From Pseudomonas californiensis (GTDB lineage Bacteria > Pseudomonadota > Gammaproteobacteria > Pseudomonadales > Pseudomonadaceae), in the NCBI RefSeq assembly GCF_021147775.1, contig NZ_JAGTPK010000023.1:18725-82724 (forward strand): 64,000 bases of DNA, given 5' to 3'. The translations under genes and the position numbers were made by a program. Of the stretch, positions 33,448 to 42,451 are shown in pieces. The notes beneath the pieces were generated by a model that was not told the DNA's origin, did no database searches, and saw only the letters and a list, made by a program, of their open reading frames with translations. How positions within the stretch are numbered: the stretch's first letter is position 1; each line of letters begins with the position of its first letter.

Positions 33448-34574
33448 CGGCCACCGCGCAACGGCAACTGCCACTCGACACCACGGGCGCAGCACCTCTG
33501 GCACACCAGACCGAACTGCGCCCGGACCTCAACCACGCCCATGTCCGCTTCATCAATCTGGGCAAAACCTATCACGGCAAACAAGGCCCGGTAGAAGCGC
33601 TGGGCAATATCGATCTGGCCATTCAGCGCGGCGAAATCTTCGGCATCATCGGTCGCAGCGGCGCGGGCAAGTCGTCGCTGATCCGCACCATCAACCGTCT
33701 GGAACAACCCAGCAGCGGCCGTGTGCTGATCGATCAGGTCGACATCGGCGAATTCAATGAGGACAGACTGGTAGAGCTGCGCCGACGCATCGGCATGATC
33801 TTCCAGCACTTCAATTTGATGTCGGCCAAGACCGTCTGGCAGAACGTTGAGTTGCCGCTCAAGGTCGCGGGCGTACCCAAGGAACAGCGTCAACGCAAGG
33901 TCGCGCAGTTGCTGGAGCTGGTCGGTTTGCAGGACAAGCACAAGGCCTATCCGGCGCAATTGTCAGGCGGCCAGAAGCAGCGTGTCGGCATTGCCCGCGC
34001 GCTGGTCCACGACCCTGCGATTCTGCTGTGTGACGAAGCAACGTCCGCGCTGGATCCAGAGACCACCCAATCGATCCTTGGACTGTTGCGCGAGATCAAC
34101 CAGCGTCTGGGGCTGACCATCGTTTTGATCACCCATGAGATGGCCGTGATACGTGACATCTGTCACCGCGTGGTAGTGCTCGAAAAAGGCCAGATCGTTG
34201 AGCAGGGCAAGGTCTGGCAAGTGTTTGGCAACCCGCAGCACGACGTCAGTAAAACCTTGCTGGCACCCCTGCAACTGGGCTTGCCAAAAGAATGGGCAGA
34301 GCGCCTGACCGCGGAACCGCAGCAGCCCGATGCCACGCTGTTGCTGGATGTGCATTTCACAGGTGTCAGCGATCAGGGACCTGACCTGGCCGCGTTGTTT
34401 AGCGCGCTGGGCGGCAAGGTGCAGTTGCTGCAAGGCGGCGTCGAACGCATTCAGGATCGCGCCATCGGTCATTTGATCCTGTCGATCAGCGGCTCGCCGT
34501 TTGGTCGCGAGGAGCTACTGGCGCGGGCCCGCAAACAGGCGCCGCGCGTGGAGGTATTGGGTTATGTGGTTTGA
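33444..34574 (+). CDS. metN: MetN-type ABC transporter ATP-binding protein
   Basis: ATPase of the methionine uptake transporter family. The ATG at 33444 overlaps the metQ stop by 4 bp; 376 aa. Walker A GRSGAGKS, Q loop IFQHFNLMSAKTV, signature LSGGQKQR, Walker B ILLCDEATSALDP and switch region LITHEMAV are all present. The C-terminal domain (about 275-376) matches the NIL/ACT-like regulatory domain of MetN, which lets intracellular methionine inhibit transport. An N-terminal extension of about 30 residues precedes the ABC domain. Confidence 0.93.
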   Translation: MTATAQRQLPLDTTGAAPLAHQTELRPDLNHAHVRFINLGKTYHGKQGPVEALGNIDLAIQRGEIFGIIGRSGAGKSSLIRTINRLEQPSSGRVLIDQVDIGEFNEDRLVELRRRIGMIFQHFNLMSAKTVWQNVELPLKVAGVPKEQRQRKVAQLLELVGLQDKHKAYPAQLSGGQKQRVGIARALVHDPAILLCDEATSALDPETTQSILGLLREINQRLGLTIVLITHEMAVIRDICHRVVVLEKGQIVEQGKVWQVFGNPQHDVSKTLLAPLQLGLPKEWAERLTAEPQQPDATLLLDVHFTGVSDQGPDLAALFSALGGKVQLLQGGVERIQDRAIGHLILSISGSPFGREELLARARKQAPRVEVLGYVV

Positions 34575-35208
34575 TCGCTTGCTGCAAGGGACGCTCGATA
34601 CGTTTCTGATGGTCGGGGCGTCCTCGTTGATCGCGTTTTTGCTGGGGATTCCACTGGCCGTGATTCTGGTTACCAGCTCCAGGGGCGGTATTTACGAAGC
34701 ACCGGCCGTCAACCGGGTGCTGGGTGGGTTCGTAAACCTGTTTCGCTCGATCCCTTTTTTGATTCTGATGGTGGCGCTGATCCCTTTCACCCGGATGATC
34801 GTCGGCACCACGTACGGCGTCTGGGCGGCGGTCGTGCCACTGACCATCGCCGCCACGCCGTTCTTCGCGCGCATCGCTGAAGTGAGTCTGCGGGAAGTCG
34901 ACCACGGCCTGATCGAAGCGGCGCAAGCCATGGGTTGCCGTCGCTGGCACATCATTTGGCACGTGCTGCTGCCGGAAGCGCTGCCGGGCATCGTTGGCGG
35001 TTTCACCATCACGCTGGTGACCATGATCAACTCCTCGGCCATGGCCGGTGCCATCGGCGCAGGCGGGCTGGGGGACATCGCCTATCGCTACGGTTACCAG
35101 CGTTTTGACACGCAGATCATGCTGACCGTGATCGTGCTTCTGGTTGCAGTGGTCGCCATCGTGCAACTGGGCGGCGACAGACTGGCACGCAGTTTCAACA
35201 AGCGCTGA
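34564..35208 (+). CDS. metI: MetI-type ABC transporter permease
   Basis: Inner-membrane permease of the methionine family. The ATG at 34564 overlaps the end of metN by 11 bp and gives MWFDRLLQGTLDTFLMVGASSLIAFLLGIPL, the typical N-terminus; 214 aa with five membrane segments. Conserved NLFRSIPFLILMVALIPFTRMIVGTTYG and the EAA loop EAAQAMGCRRWHIIWHVLLPEALPGIVGG. It completes metQNI in the sfnB operon. Confidence 0.94.
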   Translation: MWFDRLLQGTLDTFLMVGASSLIAFLLGIPLAVILVTSSRGGIYEAPAVNRVLGGFVNLFRSIPFLILMVALIPFTRMIVGTTYGVWAAVVPLTIAATPFFARIAEVSLREVDHGLIEAAQAMGCRRWHIIWHVLLPEALPGIVGGFTITLVTMINSSAMAGAIGAGGLGDIAYRYGYQRFDTQIMLTVIVLLVAVVAIVQLGGDRLARSFNKR

Positions 35209-35224
35209 CGACCTCACGTGCTTC

Positions 35225-35332
35225 ATGATGCAGGTGAAATGGGAGTACAAGCTGAATCCCGCGTCGGCCGACTGGGAGCGACTGGAAACCATCAATGAGG
35301 TGGTCGATATGGTGCTCAATCAGCGCCGATGA
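35225..35332 (+). CDS. Possible small protein (35 aa)
   Basis: Short frame starting ATGATG 16 bases after metI: MMQVKWEYKLNPASADWERLETINEVVDMVLNQRR. The composition is protein-like (amphipathic, charged, ending in Arg), but there is no clear ribosome binding site. No family recognised. It could be a small translated leader or a chance frame. Confidence 0.3.
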   Translation: MMQVKWEYKLNPASADWERLETINEVVDMVLNQRR

Positions 35333-35390
35333 TTGTTCAAAAATAGGGCAAGGGTATATTGGCAGCTCCACCGGCCCAGAATCTGTCCCA

Positions 35391-36017
35391 ATGAAACTCG
35401 ATCCGCAAGACCTCGCTCAGATCACCGCCACCACCCTGGGCAACTACAACAACGTCGCTGAAGGTTTTCGTGAGGGCACACGGGATCACGACGTCAGTCA
35501 GAACATCGACGCCCTGCTACGCCACATTCAGGGCTCGGCACCGTTTCAGATTCTGGATTTTGGCTGTGGTCCAGGGCGGGATCTGCAGACCTTCACTGCC
35601 ATGGGGCATGTCGCGACCGGGCTGGACGGCTCCGAGCGTTTTGCCGAGATGGCTCGCTCCGACAGCGGCTGCGACGTGTTGCATCAAAACTTCCTGGAGC
35701 TGGACCTGCCTGCGGCGCGATTCGACGGCATCTTTGCCAACGCAGTGTTGTTCCACGTCCCGAAACAGGAACTGCCACGGGTACTGCGCCAACTGTACGG
35801 CACCCTGAAACCGGGTGGCGTACTGTTCAGCTCCAACCCGCGCGGACACAACGACGAAGGCTGGAACGGCGAACGCTACGGCGCCTACCATGATCTTGAG
35901 TCTTGGCGTGCGCTGCTGACCGATGCAGGGTTTGCCGAGCTGGAACACTATTACCGCCCCGCCGGGCTGCCGAGGGAACAGCAGCCGTGGCTGGCGAGTG
36001 TGTGGCGTCGCCATTAA
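35391..36017 (+). CDS. Class I SAM-dependent methyltransferase
   Basis: 208 aa cytoplasmic methyltransferase. Start at the ATG at 35391; the upstream frame is not coding-like. SAM-binding motif I is ILDFGCGPGRD (54-64), followed by GLDGSERFAEMAR (motif II region) and FDGIFANAVLFHVPKQELPRVLRQLYGTLKPGGVLFSSNPRG (motifs post-I and III). UbiE/Methyltransf_25-like; the substrate is unknown. Position downstream of metQNI could link it to methionine/SAM use, but a 180-bp gap suggests its own promoter. Confidence 0.88.
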   Translation: MKLDPQDLAQITATTLGNYNNVAEGFREGTRDHDVSQNIDALLRHIQGSAPFQILDFGCGPGRDLQTFTAMGHVATGLDGSERFAEMARSDSGCDVLHQNFLELDLPAARFDGIFANAVLFHVPKQELPRVLRQLYGTLKPGGVLFSSNPRGHNDEGWNGERYGAYHDLESWRALLTDAGFAELEHYYRPAGLPREQQPWLASVWRRH

Positions 36018-36183
36018 GCGTCGGTTTGATAAAAAGAGGCTCTGAATGCATGCGGGATCACCAATGGAGAGGTACTCCTGGTAGTTATGCCAGTTCTGCA
36101 GCAGAACGGCATGCACTAAGATAGAGCAACGGCCGCAGCTTAAAATTTTCAGCCACGGATTAATGATCAATGGAGTGATTTTA

Positions 36184-36879
36184 ATGACGACGAATTATAT
36201 AAAAAATGGCGACTTCAGCGATGGCCTTGCGAACTGGGATGTACCCACTGACTTCGCTCCTGACTTTCAAATTCATGGAGGCGCGGATAGCGCAACAGGT
36301 TATCAAGCGTTTATCACTAATCTGCAAGAGCCCTTTACACACCGACACCTGGAAAAACCTCAAACCTATTCAACAACGGAATATTATCCGAATACAATAA
36401 TAAAAGAAGAAAAAATAGTGGAACAAAAAACATCATTCACAAGAGAGTTTATCGATACCGAGAACGAACTGATAGTGAATGACTCAATATTGACTGTCTC
36501 CCCAAAAAAATCTCGAAGCATAAAGCTGGGAGCCGCCAGCCAAATCAGTCAGAAAATTAACCCACCTACTGGCAAGATGCTTCAGTTGCAATTTGACGCC
36601 TCAAGTACAGATAGCGAATTAGGCGATGTATTCTTTGTCTTGCTTTTCAAGCACAGATCACCCAGTGAGCCAGCAGCTATAGACCAAGCCTGGAGTGTTG
36701 CAGCGCCTCATTGGGCACACTATACATTTAGCATTGTACTGCCTGACGGCATTAAGGACTGCACGTTTGACCTAATAGTACCTGACGCCAACAGCCAAGA
36801 ATATCCCGAACTTATCTACGACATGGGCGACCAGAAAGCAGAAATAAGATTCAGCAATTTTGAACTGACCGAGAGTTAA
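36184..36879 (+). CDS. Orphan AT-rich gene, carbohydrate-binding-module-like N-terminus
   Basis: 231 aa from the ATG at 36184, chosen because GGAG lies 8 bases upstream (in-frame ATG at 36163 has none). No named family recognised. The N-terminus MTTNYIKNGDFSDGLANWDVP is the classic opening of CBM4/9-like or galactose-binding beta-sandwich modules, and later stretches (MLQLQFDASSTDSELGDVFFVLLF, AHYTFSIVLPDGIKDCTFDLIVPD, AEIRFSNFELTE) fit that fold. No signal peptide. The gene is clearly richer in A+T than its neighbours and uses many AT-ending codons, which indicates horizontal acquisition. Confidence 0.75.
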   Translation: MTTNYIKNGDFSDGLANWDVPTDFAPDFQIHGGADSATGYQAFITNLQEPFTHRHLEKPQTYSTTEYYPNTIIKEEKIVEQKTSFTREFIDTENELIVNDSILTVSPKKSRSIKLGAASQISQKINPPTGKMLQLQFDASSTDSELGDVFFVLLFKHRSPSEPAAIDQAWSVAAPHWAHYTFSIVLPDGIKDCTFDLIVPDANSQEYPELIYDMGDQKAEIRFSNFELTES

Positions 36880-36894
36880 CGCAAAGCAAGCTGC

Positions 36895-36922
36895 CCCTCG
36901 CCGTTATATCTTACGGCGAGGG
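36895..36922. terminator. Hairpin between convergent orphan gene and RND operon
   Basis: CCCTCGCCGT / ACGGCGAGGG, 10-bp perfect stem, 8-nt loop, between the two convergent stop codons. T-rich only in the loop; probably a shared bidirectional 3' structure. Confidence 0.7.
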
Positions 36923-36933
36923 ACTTCACAGCC

Positions 36934-39900
36934 TCACTGCGCGGGCTGCGGCTGCTCACCCTTGTCCTGGTCGGCCCGCTCATTCTTTTTCGATGCGTCA
37001 CGGCGCTGCTCGTCGCTGGGCTCCTTGATTCTGTACCAGGCCACATAGAGCGCAGGCAGGAACAACAAGGTGAGCAAGGTCGCGATAATGATGCCGCCGA
37101 TCATGGCGTAGGCCATGGGGCCCCAGAACACCTCGCGGGCGATCGGGATCATGCCCAGGCTCGCCGCCGCTGCGGTGAGCAGGATCGGTCGACGACGATG
37201 CTCGGTGGCTTCTACCACGGCGTCCCACGGCAGGTAGCCGCTGCGCTCGTACGCATCGATCTGGGTGACCAGAATCACCGAGTTACGGATGATGATCCCG
37301 ATCAGCGCCAATACCCCGAGAATCGCCACGAAGCCCAGCGGTGTGCCGGTCGGAATGAGCGCCAGCACTACGCCGATCAGGCCCAGCGGCGCAACGCTGG
37401 CCACCAGAAACATCTTCTGCACGCTGTGCAACTGGATCATCAGGAACGTCGCCATCAAAAACAGCATCAACGGCACGACACTGGCGATAGGCCCTTGGGC
37501 CTTGCTGCTTTCTTCGACGGTACCGCCCGTAGCGACCTTGTAACCCACGGGCAGGCCTGAAGAGAATTTGTCGATTTCCGGCTGCAACTGTTTCACCAGA
37601 TCTGTCGGCTGAATCTCGTCACGCACGGCACCTTTCACGGTGATGGTCGGCTTGCGATCACGGCGCCAGACCAGCGGCTGCTCAAGCTCGTAGCCCACCG
37701 TAGCGAAGGCCAACAGCGGAATGGACGCGCCGGACGGCGTGACGATCTGCAGGTTCTGCAAGGTTTCAGGCGTGCCGCGCTCAGCGTCTTCAGCGCGCCC
37801 CACCACGTTGATCAGGTAGATGTCGTCGCGTACCTGCGTTACCGCCGAGCCGCTGACCACGCTGTTCATGAGCTTGGCCACGTCCTCGGAAGACAGACCC
37901 AACTGACGCGCCTTGTCCTGATTGATGTCGATGCGCAGGACCTTGCCCGGCTCGTTCCAGTCGTAGATCACTTCGCCTACATGCGGGTTGTTGTCGAGCA
38001 GCGTGGCCAGTTCGATGGCGTGCTGGCGGACCTTGTCGATGTTTTCGCCACTGACGCGATACTGCAGTGGGCGGCCCACCGGCGGCCCCATTTCCAGCGG
38101 TTGTACGTACGAACCAATGCCGACGTAGTCATCACGCAGACGCTTTTGCAGCCGCGCGGTCAAAGCGCCCCGCTCCTCAAGACCTTTACTGACAATGACC
38201 AGTTGGGCGTAAAACGGGTTTTCCAGTTGCTGGTCGAGCGGCAGGTAGAAGCGCACGGCGCCTTGCCCGATATAAGTGCTCCAGCGCTCGATGTCCGGGT
38301 CATCCTTGAGGCTCGCTTCGAAGCGATCCACGACCTTGCGCGTCTCGTTGATCGAGGCGTTCTGCGGCAGGTTGAGGTCGACGAGAATTTCCGGCCGGTC
38401 CGACGACGGAAAGAATTGGCTCTGCACGAACTGCATTGAAAACAGCGACGCTGCGAACAGCGCCAGGGTGATACCAATCGCCATCCAGCGGTGGCGCATG
38501 GCCCACAGCATGCTGGCGTTGAACGCTCGGCCGATGCGCCCCGGTTCCTCGGACTTGGGTTTGATGTTACTGCTCAGAATATGCACGCCGATCACCGGCG
38601 CGAAGAGCACAGCGACCACCCAGGACACGAGCATCGCCACCGCGATCACGGCAAACAGCGTGAAGGTGTACTCCCCCGCCGAACTGGCGTTCAAGCCGAT
38701 CGGCACAAATCCTGCCACGGTCACCAGCGTACCGGTAAGCATCGGGAATGCGGTCGAGGTGTAAGCATAGGTCGCGGCCTGTTCTTTGGTCTCGCCCATT
38801 TCCAGACGCGTCACCATCATTTCGACGGTAATCATGGCGTCATCCACCAGCAACCCCAGGGCAATGATCAACGCCCCGAGCGAAATCCGTTGCATGGTGA
38901 TGCCGCTGTATTCCATGAACACGAACACCATGGCCAGCACCAGCGGGATCGAACAGGCCACTACCAGCCCGGCGCGCACGCCAAGGCTGACAAAGCTGAC
39001 CAGCAAGACGATGATCACCGCCTCGAACAATGCGCTGGTAAAACCGCCCACAGCCTTGTCTACCACCTCGGCCTGATCTGAAACCTTGTGCACGCCAACA
39101 CCGACCGGCAAATCGGCGGTCGAGGCGTCCATGCGCGCATGCAGCGCCTTGCCAAACTCCTGGATGTTGCCGCCTTTCTTCATGGCAATCGACAGGCCAA
39201 TGGCGGGCTTGCCGTTATAGCGAAACAGCGGCTTGGGCGGGTCTGTGTAGCCTCGTGAAATATCCGCGATATCGCTCAAGCGATAGAAGCGGTCGTTGAG
39301 CCGCAGGTTGACCGCCGCCAGGTCCTTTTCGGAATCAAACTGCCCGGACGTGCGCACAGAAATCCGCTCTGGCCCGGCCTCGATCACCCCCGCTGGCGTC
39401 ACTGCGTTTTGCGATTGCAGGCTTTGCACCACCTGATTCTGGTCCAGCCCCAGCGCTGCCAGCTTGCGGGTGGAGAAGTTCAGGTAGATCACTTCGTCCT
39501 GCTGACCGACCATTTCGACCTTGCCCAGGCCGGGCACTTCGCGAATATCGGCGCGGACTTTTTCGACGTAATCGCGCAGCTGGCGCATCGAGAATCCGTC
39601 GGCGGTGAACGCATAGATCGATCCGAACACATCGCCGAACTCGTCGTTGAAAGACGGGCCCTGCAAACCTTGGGGGAACTGCCCGCGAATGTCGTCGACC
39701 TTCTTGCGCACCTGATACCAGATTTCAGGTATAGCGCTGGCGCTGGTGGTGTCACGCAGGTAGACAAACACCGTGGACTCGCCCGGCCGGGTGTAGCTCT
39801 TCACGTAATCCAGCGAATCCAGTTCTTCGAGCTTTTTCTCGATACGGTCGGTTACCTGCGACAGCGTTTCGTCAACCGTCGCACCAGGCCAACGGGTCTG

Positions 39901-40053
39901 GATCACCATGGTCTTGATGGTGAACGACGGATCTTCTTCGCGGCCCAGCTTCATGTAGGAGAACACGCCCATCAGCAGTGCGACGAACATCAGGTACCAG
40001 ACAAACGACTGGTGCTTGATCGCCCACTCGGACAGATTGAAATTCCCTTTCAT
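36934..40053 (-). CDS. triC: RND multidrug efflux transporter, TriC-like
   Basis: Proton-driven inner-membrane pump of the AcrB/HAE superfamily; 1039 aa with the usual two sets of six helices and large periplasmic loops. The start MKGNFNLSEWAIKHQSFVWYLMFVALLMGVFSYMKLGREEDPSF and GSIYAFTADGFSMRQLRDYVEKVRADIREVPGLGKVEMVGQQDEVIYLNFS are close to TriC of P. aeruginosa as remembered. The helix-4 proton-relay aspartates are in LGLLVDDAMITVEMM. A charged C-terminal tail (SDEQRRDASKKNERADQDKGEQPQ) is unusual but variable in the family. It overlaps the upstream adaptor gene by 4 bp. Confidence 0.9.
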   Translation of the reverse strand: MKGNFNLSEWAIKHQSFVWYLMFVALLMGVFSYMKLGREEDPSFTIKTMVIQTRWPGATVDETLSQVTDRIEKKLEELDSLDYVKSYTRPGESTVFVYLRDTTSASAIPEIWYQVRKKVDDIRGQFPQGLQGPSFNDEFGDVFGSIYAFTADGFSMRQLRDYVEKVRADIREVPGLGKVEMVGQQDEVIYLNFSTRKLAALGLDQNQVVQSLQSQNAVTPAGVIEAGPERISVRTSGQFDSEKDLAAVNLRLNDRFYRLSDIADISRGYTDPPKPLFRYNGKPAIGLSIAMKKGGNIQEFGKALHARMDASTADLPVGVGVHKVSDQAEVVDKAVGGFTSALFEAVIIVLLVSFVSLGVRAGLVVACSIPLVLAMVFVFMEYSGITMQRISLGALIIALGLLVDDAMITVEMMVTRLEMGETKEQAATYAYTSTAFPMLTGTLVTVAGFVPIGLNASSAGEYTFTLFAVIAVAMLVSWVVAVLFAPVIGVHILSSNIKPKSEEPGRIGRAFNASMLWAMRHRWMAIGITLALFAASLFSMQFVQSQFFPSSDRPEILVDLNLPQNASINETRKVVDRFEASLKDDPDIERWSTYIGQGAVRFYLPLDQQLENPFYAQLVIVSKGLEERGALTARLQKRLRDDYVGIGSYVQPLEMGPPVGRPLQYRVSGENIDKVRQHAIELATLLDNNPHVGEVIYDWNEPGKVLRIDINQDKARQLGLSSEDVAKLMNSVVSGSAVTQVRDDIYLINVVGRAEDAERGTPETLQNLQIVTPSGASIPLLAFATVGYELEQPLVWRRDRKPTITVKGAVRDEIQPTDLVKQLQPEIDKFSSGLPVGYKVATGGTVEESSKAQGPIASVVPLMLFLMATFLMIQLHSVQKMFLVASVAPLGLIGVVLALIPTGTPLGFVAILGVLALIGIIIRNSVILVTQIDAYERSGYLPWDAVVEATEHRRRPILLTAAAASLGMIPIAREVFWGPMAYAMIGGIIIATLLTLLFLPALYVAWYRIKEPSDEQRRDASKKNERADQDKGEQPQPAQ

Positions 40054-41120
40054 CGTGGGCTTTCCTCATCGACTTTGACTTTCTGGCCCGGTTTCAGGCT
40101 GTTGACGCCTGCGGTTACCACTTTCTCTCCAGCGTTGACACCGCCTGCCAGCAGAAAGCTGTCGTTCTCCAGGCTGACCACACTGACCACTCGCGGGCTG
40201 ACAGTCTGGCTCTGTGAATCAATGACCCAGACCTGCTGCTTGCCGTCGACGTCCTGCAACGCGTTGATCGGCAGACGCATGCGCGGAGTAATGGTCGAGC
40301 TCAGTGTCACGCTGATCGCAGTGCCGAGTCGCAGTGCAGCAGGCGTATCGGTCAATGACAGGCGCGCGCGGCGGGTGCGGGTCGAGCGGTCGGCCTGAGG
40401 TTCGATTTCGCGTACTTTCGCCGCGGTGTTGACCTGCGGATCAAGCTGGCTGGCGACGGTGAATACCACATCATCGGGCAACTGATCGGCCAGTGATGCG
40501 GGCAAATCAATGACCGCTTCCTTGATGTCGGGCCGCGCCAACGTCACCACTTCCTGTCCGGCGGTGACCACTTGTCCAGCCTCTACTTTCCACTCGGTCA
40601 CCACGGCATCATGGTCACTGCGCAATTCGCTGTAGCTCAGTTGGTCCTTCGCCTGTTGGGCGGCGGCCCTGGCCTGCTCCAACGACGAACGAGTGGTTTG
40701 CAGATCAGTCAGCGCGATATCGAGTTGCGCCTGCGCGCCTACGCCACGGTCAAACAACTCTTGCTGGCGACGAGCATTGGCCTGGGCATTGATCCACTGG
40801 GCCTGCACGCGAGCAAGATCGCCTTGCCGGCCCCGGACATTGTTCTGTTGATCAGTCGGGTCGAGCGTAGCGAGCAAGTCGCCCTGCTTCACCTCGCTGC
40901 CCACGTCCACGTCACGACGGGCGATCCGTCCGGCCACACGAAAACCCAGCACACTCTGATAACGCGCTTCGATATTGCCCGCGAAACGTCCGAAGTCGGC
41001 GGTGGATTCCGGCTTGGCCTCAATGAACACCACGGGGCGTACCGGTTCCGGAGCAGCCTCTTCCTTGCTGCATCCAACCAGCAGCAAGCCGCTCATCAAC
41101 AGGCCTGACAGACGCTTCAT
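40050..41120 (-). CDS. triB: Efflux periplasmic adaptor lipoprotein, TriB-like
   Basis: 356 aa membrane fusion protein. Lipobox LLVGC at residues 13-17 (MKRLSGLLMSGLLLVGCSKEE) predicts an inner-membrane-anchored lipoprotein. Barrel-sandwich and coiled-coil hairpin blocks: RVAGRIARRDVDVGSEVKQGDLLATLDPTDQQNN, the alpha-hairpin QAQLDIALTDLQTTRSSLEQARAAAQQAKDQLSYSELRSDHDAVVTEWKVEAGQVVTAGQEVVTLA, then beta-barrel domains. Second of two adaptor genes before the pump gene, the arrangement seen in TriABC, where both adaptors are needed. Confidence 0.9.
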   Translation of the reverse strand: MKRLSGLLMSGLLLVGCSKEEAAPEPVRPVVFIEAKPESTADFGRFAGNIEARYQSVLGFRVAGRIARRDVDVGSEVKQGDLLATLDPTDQQNNVRGRQGDLARVQAQWINAQANARRQQELFDRGVGAQAQLDIALTDLQTTRSSLEQARAAAQQAKDQLSYSELRSDHDAVVTEWKVEAGQVVTAGQEVVTLARPDIKEAVIDLPASLADQLPDDVVFTVASQLDPQVNTAAKVREIEPQADRSTRTRRARLSLTDTPAALRLGTAISVTLSSTITPRMRLPINALQDVDGKQQVWVIDSQSQTVSPRVVSVVSLENDSFLLAGGVNAGEKVVTAGVNSLKPGQKVKVDEESPR

Positions 41121-42235
41121 GGTTGCACCTGGGTATTCTGTGGCGTGGGCTGATCGGCAATTTCAACCTGCATGTCCGGATGCAACAATTGTCCGCCCGC
41201 GATCACTACCTTCTCTCCACTTTTCAGACCGTCGCCAATGATGACGTTTGAAGTCAGGTAACGCATGACCGTGACCTTGCGCAGGTTGACCTTGCCCTGA
41301 TCATCCACTACCCACACCGCTGGCTTGCCCAGTTGCTCACCGAGATCTTTGGTGAGCGCCGACCAAGGCAACTCGACACTGGCATTGGCCGGTACGCTCA
41401 AGGCGACACTGACTACCGAGCCCAGGTCCATGCCTTCAGGCAGCGCATCCAGCGCAACCTTGACCTGCAGCGTCCCGGTTTGTGCAGAGACCGCGGGGGT
41501 CACTTCGCGTACTTTGCCGTTGACCTTGATCGACGGATTTTCAAGCAACGTCACTGTCACCGACTGGTCCGCCGATGGCTGAACAAAGAGTGATTCGTAG
41601 ACGTTGAACACGGCGTCACGCTCGCCGTCACGGGCCAGGTCAAAAATCGGCACCGTGGCCTGTACCACCTGGCCAACTTCAGCCTGGCGCGCGGTGATCA
41701 CGCCAGGCGCATCGGCGATCAGGGCGGTGTAACTCAACTGTTCTCGAGCGTTCGCCAACTGCGCCTGCGCCGCCTTCAGCGAGCTTTCGCTGCCACGCAG
41801 AGCAGCCTGCGCAGAGTCGTATTCGCTCTGGCTGGTGTATCCCTTGGGCAGCAGCTTCTGCTGACGCACGAACGCCGCACGGGTCTGAGAAACACGAGCC
41901 TGCTCGGCCGCGACGGACGCCTGCGCAGAGTCGACATTGATCTGCAGATCCTTGGGATCGAGCCGTGCCAGTACCTGGTTCGCCTTGACCCGGTCGCCCA
42001 CATCCACGTTGCGCTGAATGATCTTGCCGTTCACTCGGAAGGAAAGACGCGTCTGCACCCGAGCCTGGATATCGCCCGTCAATGCGACACTGGCAGCGTA
42101 TTCAGCTGTTTTTACTGGCTGCACGTAAACCCGTGGCAAGTCCGGCGCCGCCGGTTTTTCTTCGCCACAGCCAGCCAGAACCGTCAGGGTGACAGCAAGG
42201 CCAAGCGCAAACAGACTTGGAGGACGAGCAGGCAT
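41117..42235 (-). CDS. triA: Efflux periplasmic adaptor lipoprotein, TriA-like
   Basis: 372 aa from the ATG at 42235, which has an excellent AAGGAGT ribosome binding site; the frame is open further upstream. Signal peptide with lipobox LAGC (TLTVLAGCGEEKP). The same adaptor architecture as its neighbour: SFRVNGKIIQRNVDVGDRVKANQVLARLDPKDLQ, hairpin SQSEYDSAQAALRGSESSLKAAQAQLANAREQLSYTALIADAPGVITARQAEVGQVV, and C-terminal KSGEKVVIAGGQLLHPDMQVEI. First gene of the operon. No outer-membrane channel is encoded nearby; TriABC uses the separately encoded OpmH/TolC, so the same is expected here. Confidence 0.9.
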   Translation of the reverse strand: MPARPPSLFALGLAVTLTVLAGCGEEKPAAPDLPRVYVQPVKTAEYAASVALTGDIQARVQTRLSFRVNGKIIQRNVDVGDRVKANQVLARLDPKDLQINVDSAQASVAAEQARVSQTRAAFVRQQKLLPKGYTSQSEYDSAQAALRGSESSLKAAQAQLANAREQLSYTALIADAPGVITARQAEVGQVVQATVPIFDLARDGERDAVFNVYESLFVQPSADQSVTVTLLENPSIKVNGKVREVTPAVSAQTGTLQVKVALDALPEGMDLGSVVSVALSVPANASVELPWSALTKDLGEQLGKPAVWVVDDQGKVNLRKVTVMRYLTSNVIIGDGLKSGEKVVIAGGQLLHPDMQVEIADQPTPQNTQVQP

Positions 42236-42451
42236 GCAGACTCCTTTTGCGGATGCCGGGTGCAAGCGTGAGATATCACGAGACGACAGCGTGAACATGC
42301 GACTGTGCGCGAGCGGGAGGGTTCCTTGTTCAAGTCACTGCCAGGCTGAGTCTGCGCTCAACAAAAAGACGTCATGACCACGTACAAAGCGGCCGCGAAC
42401 AGGAATTGAAGCGGGGCTTCAAAGACGAGTGGTTTCGTATTCGCTCTGGCT

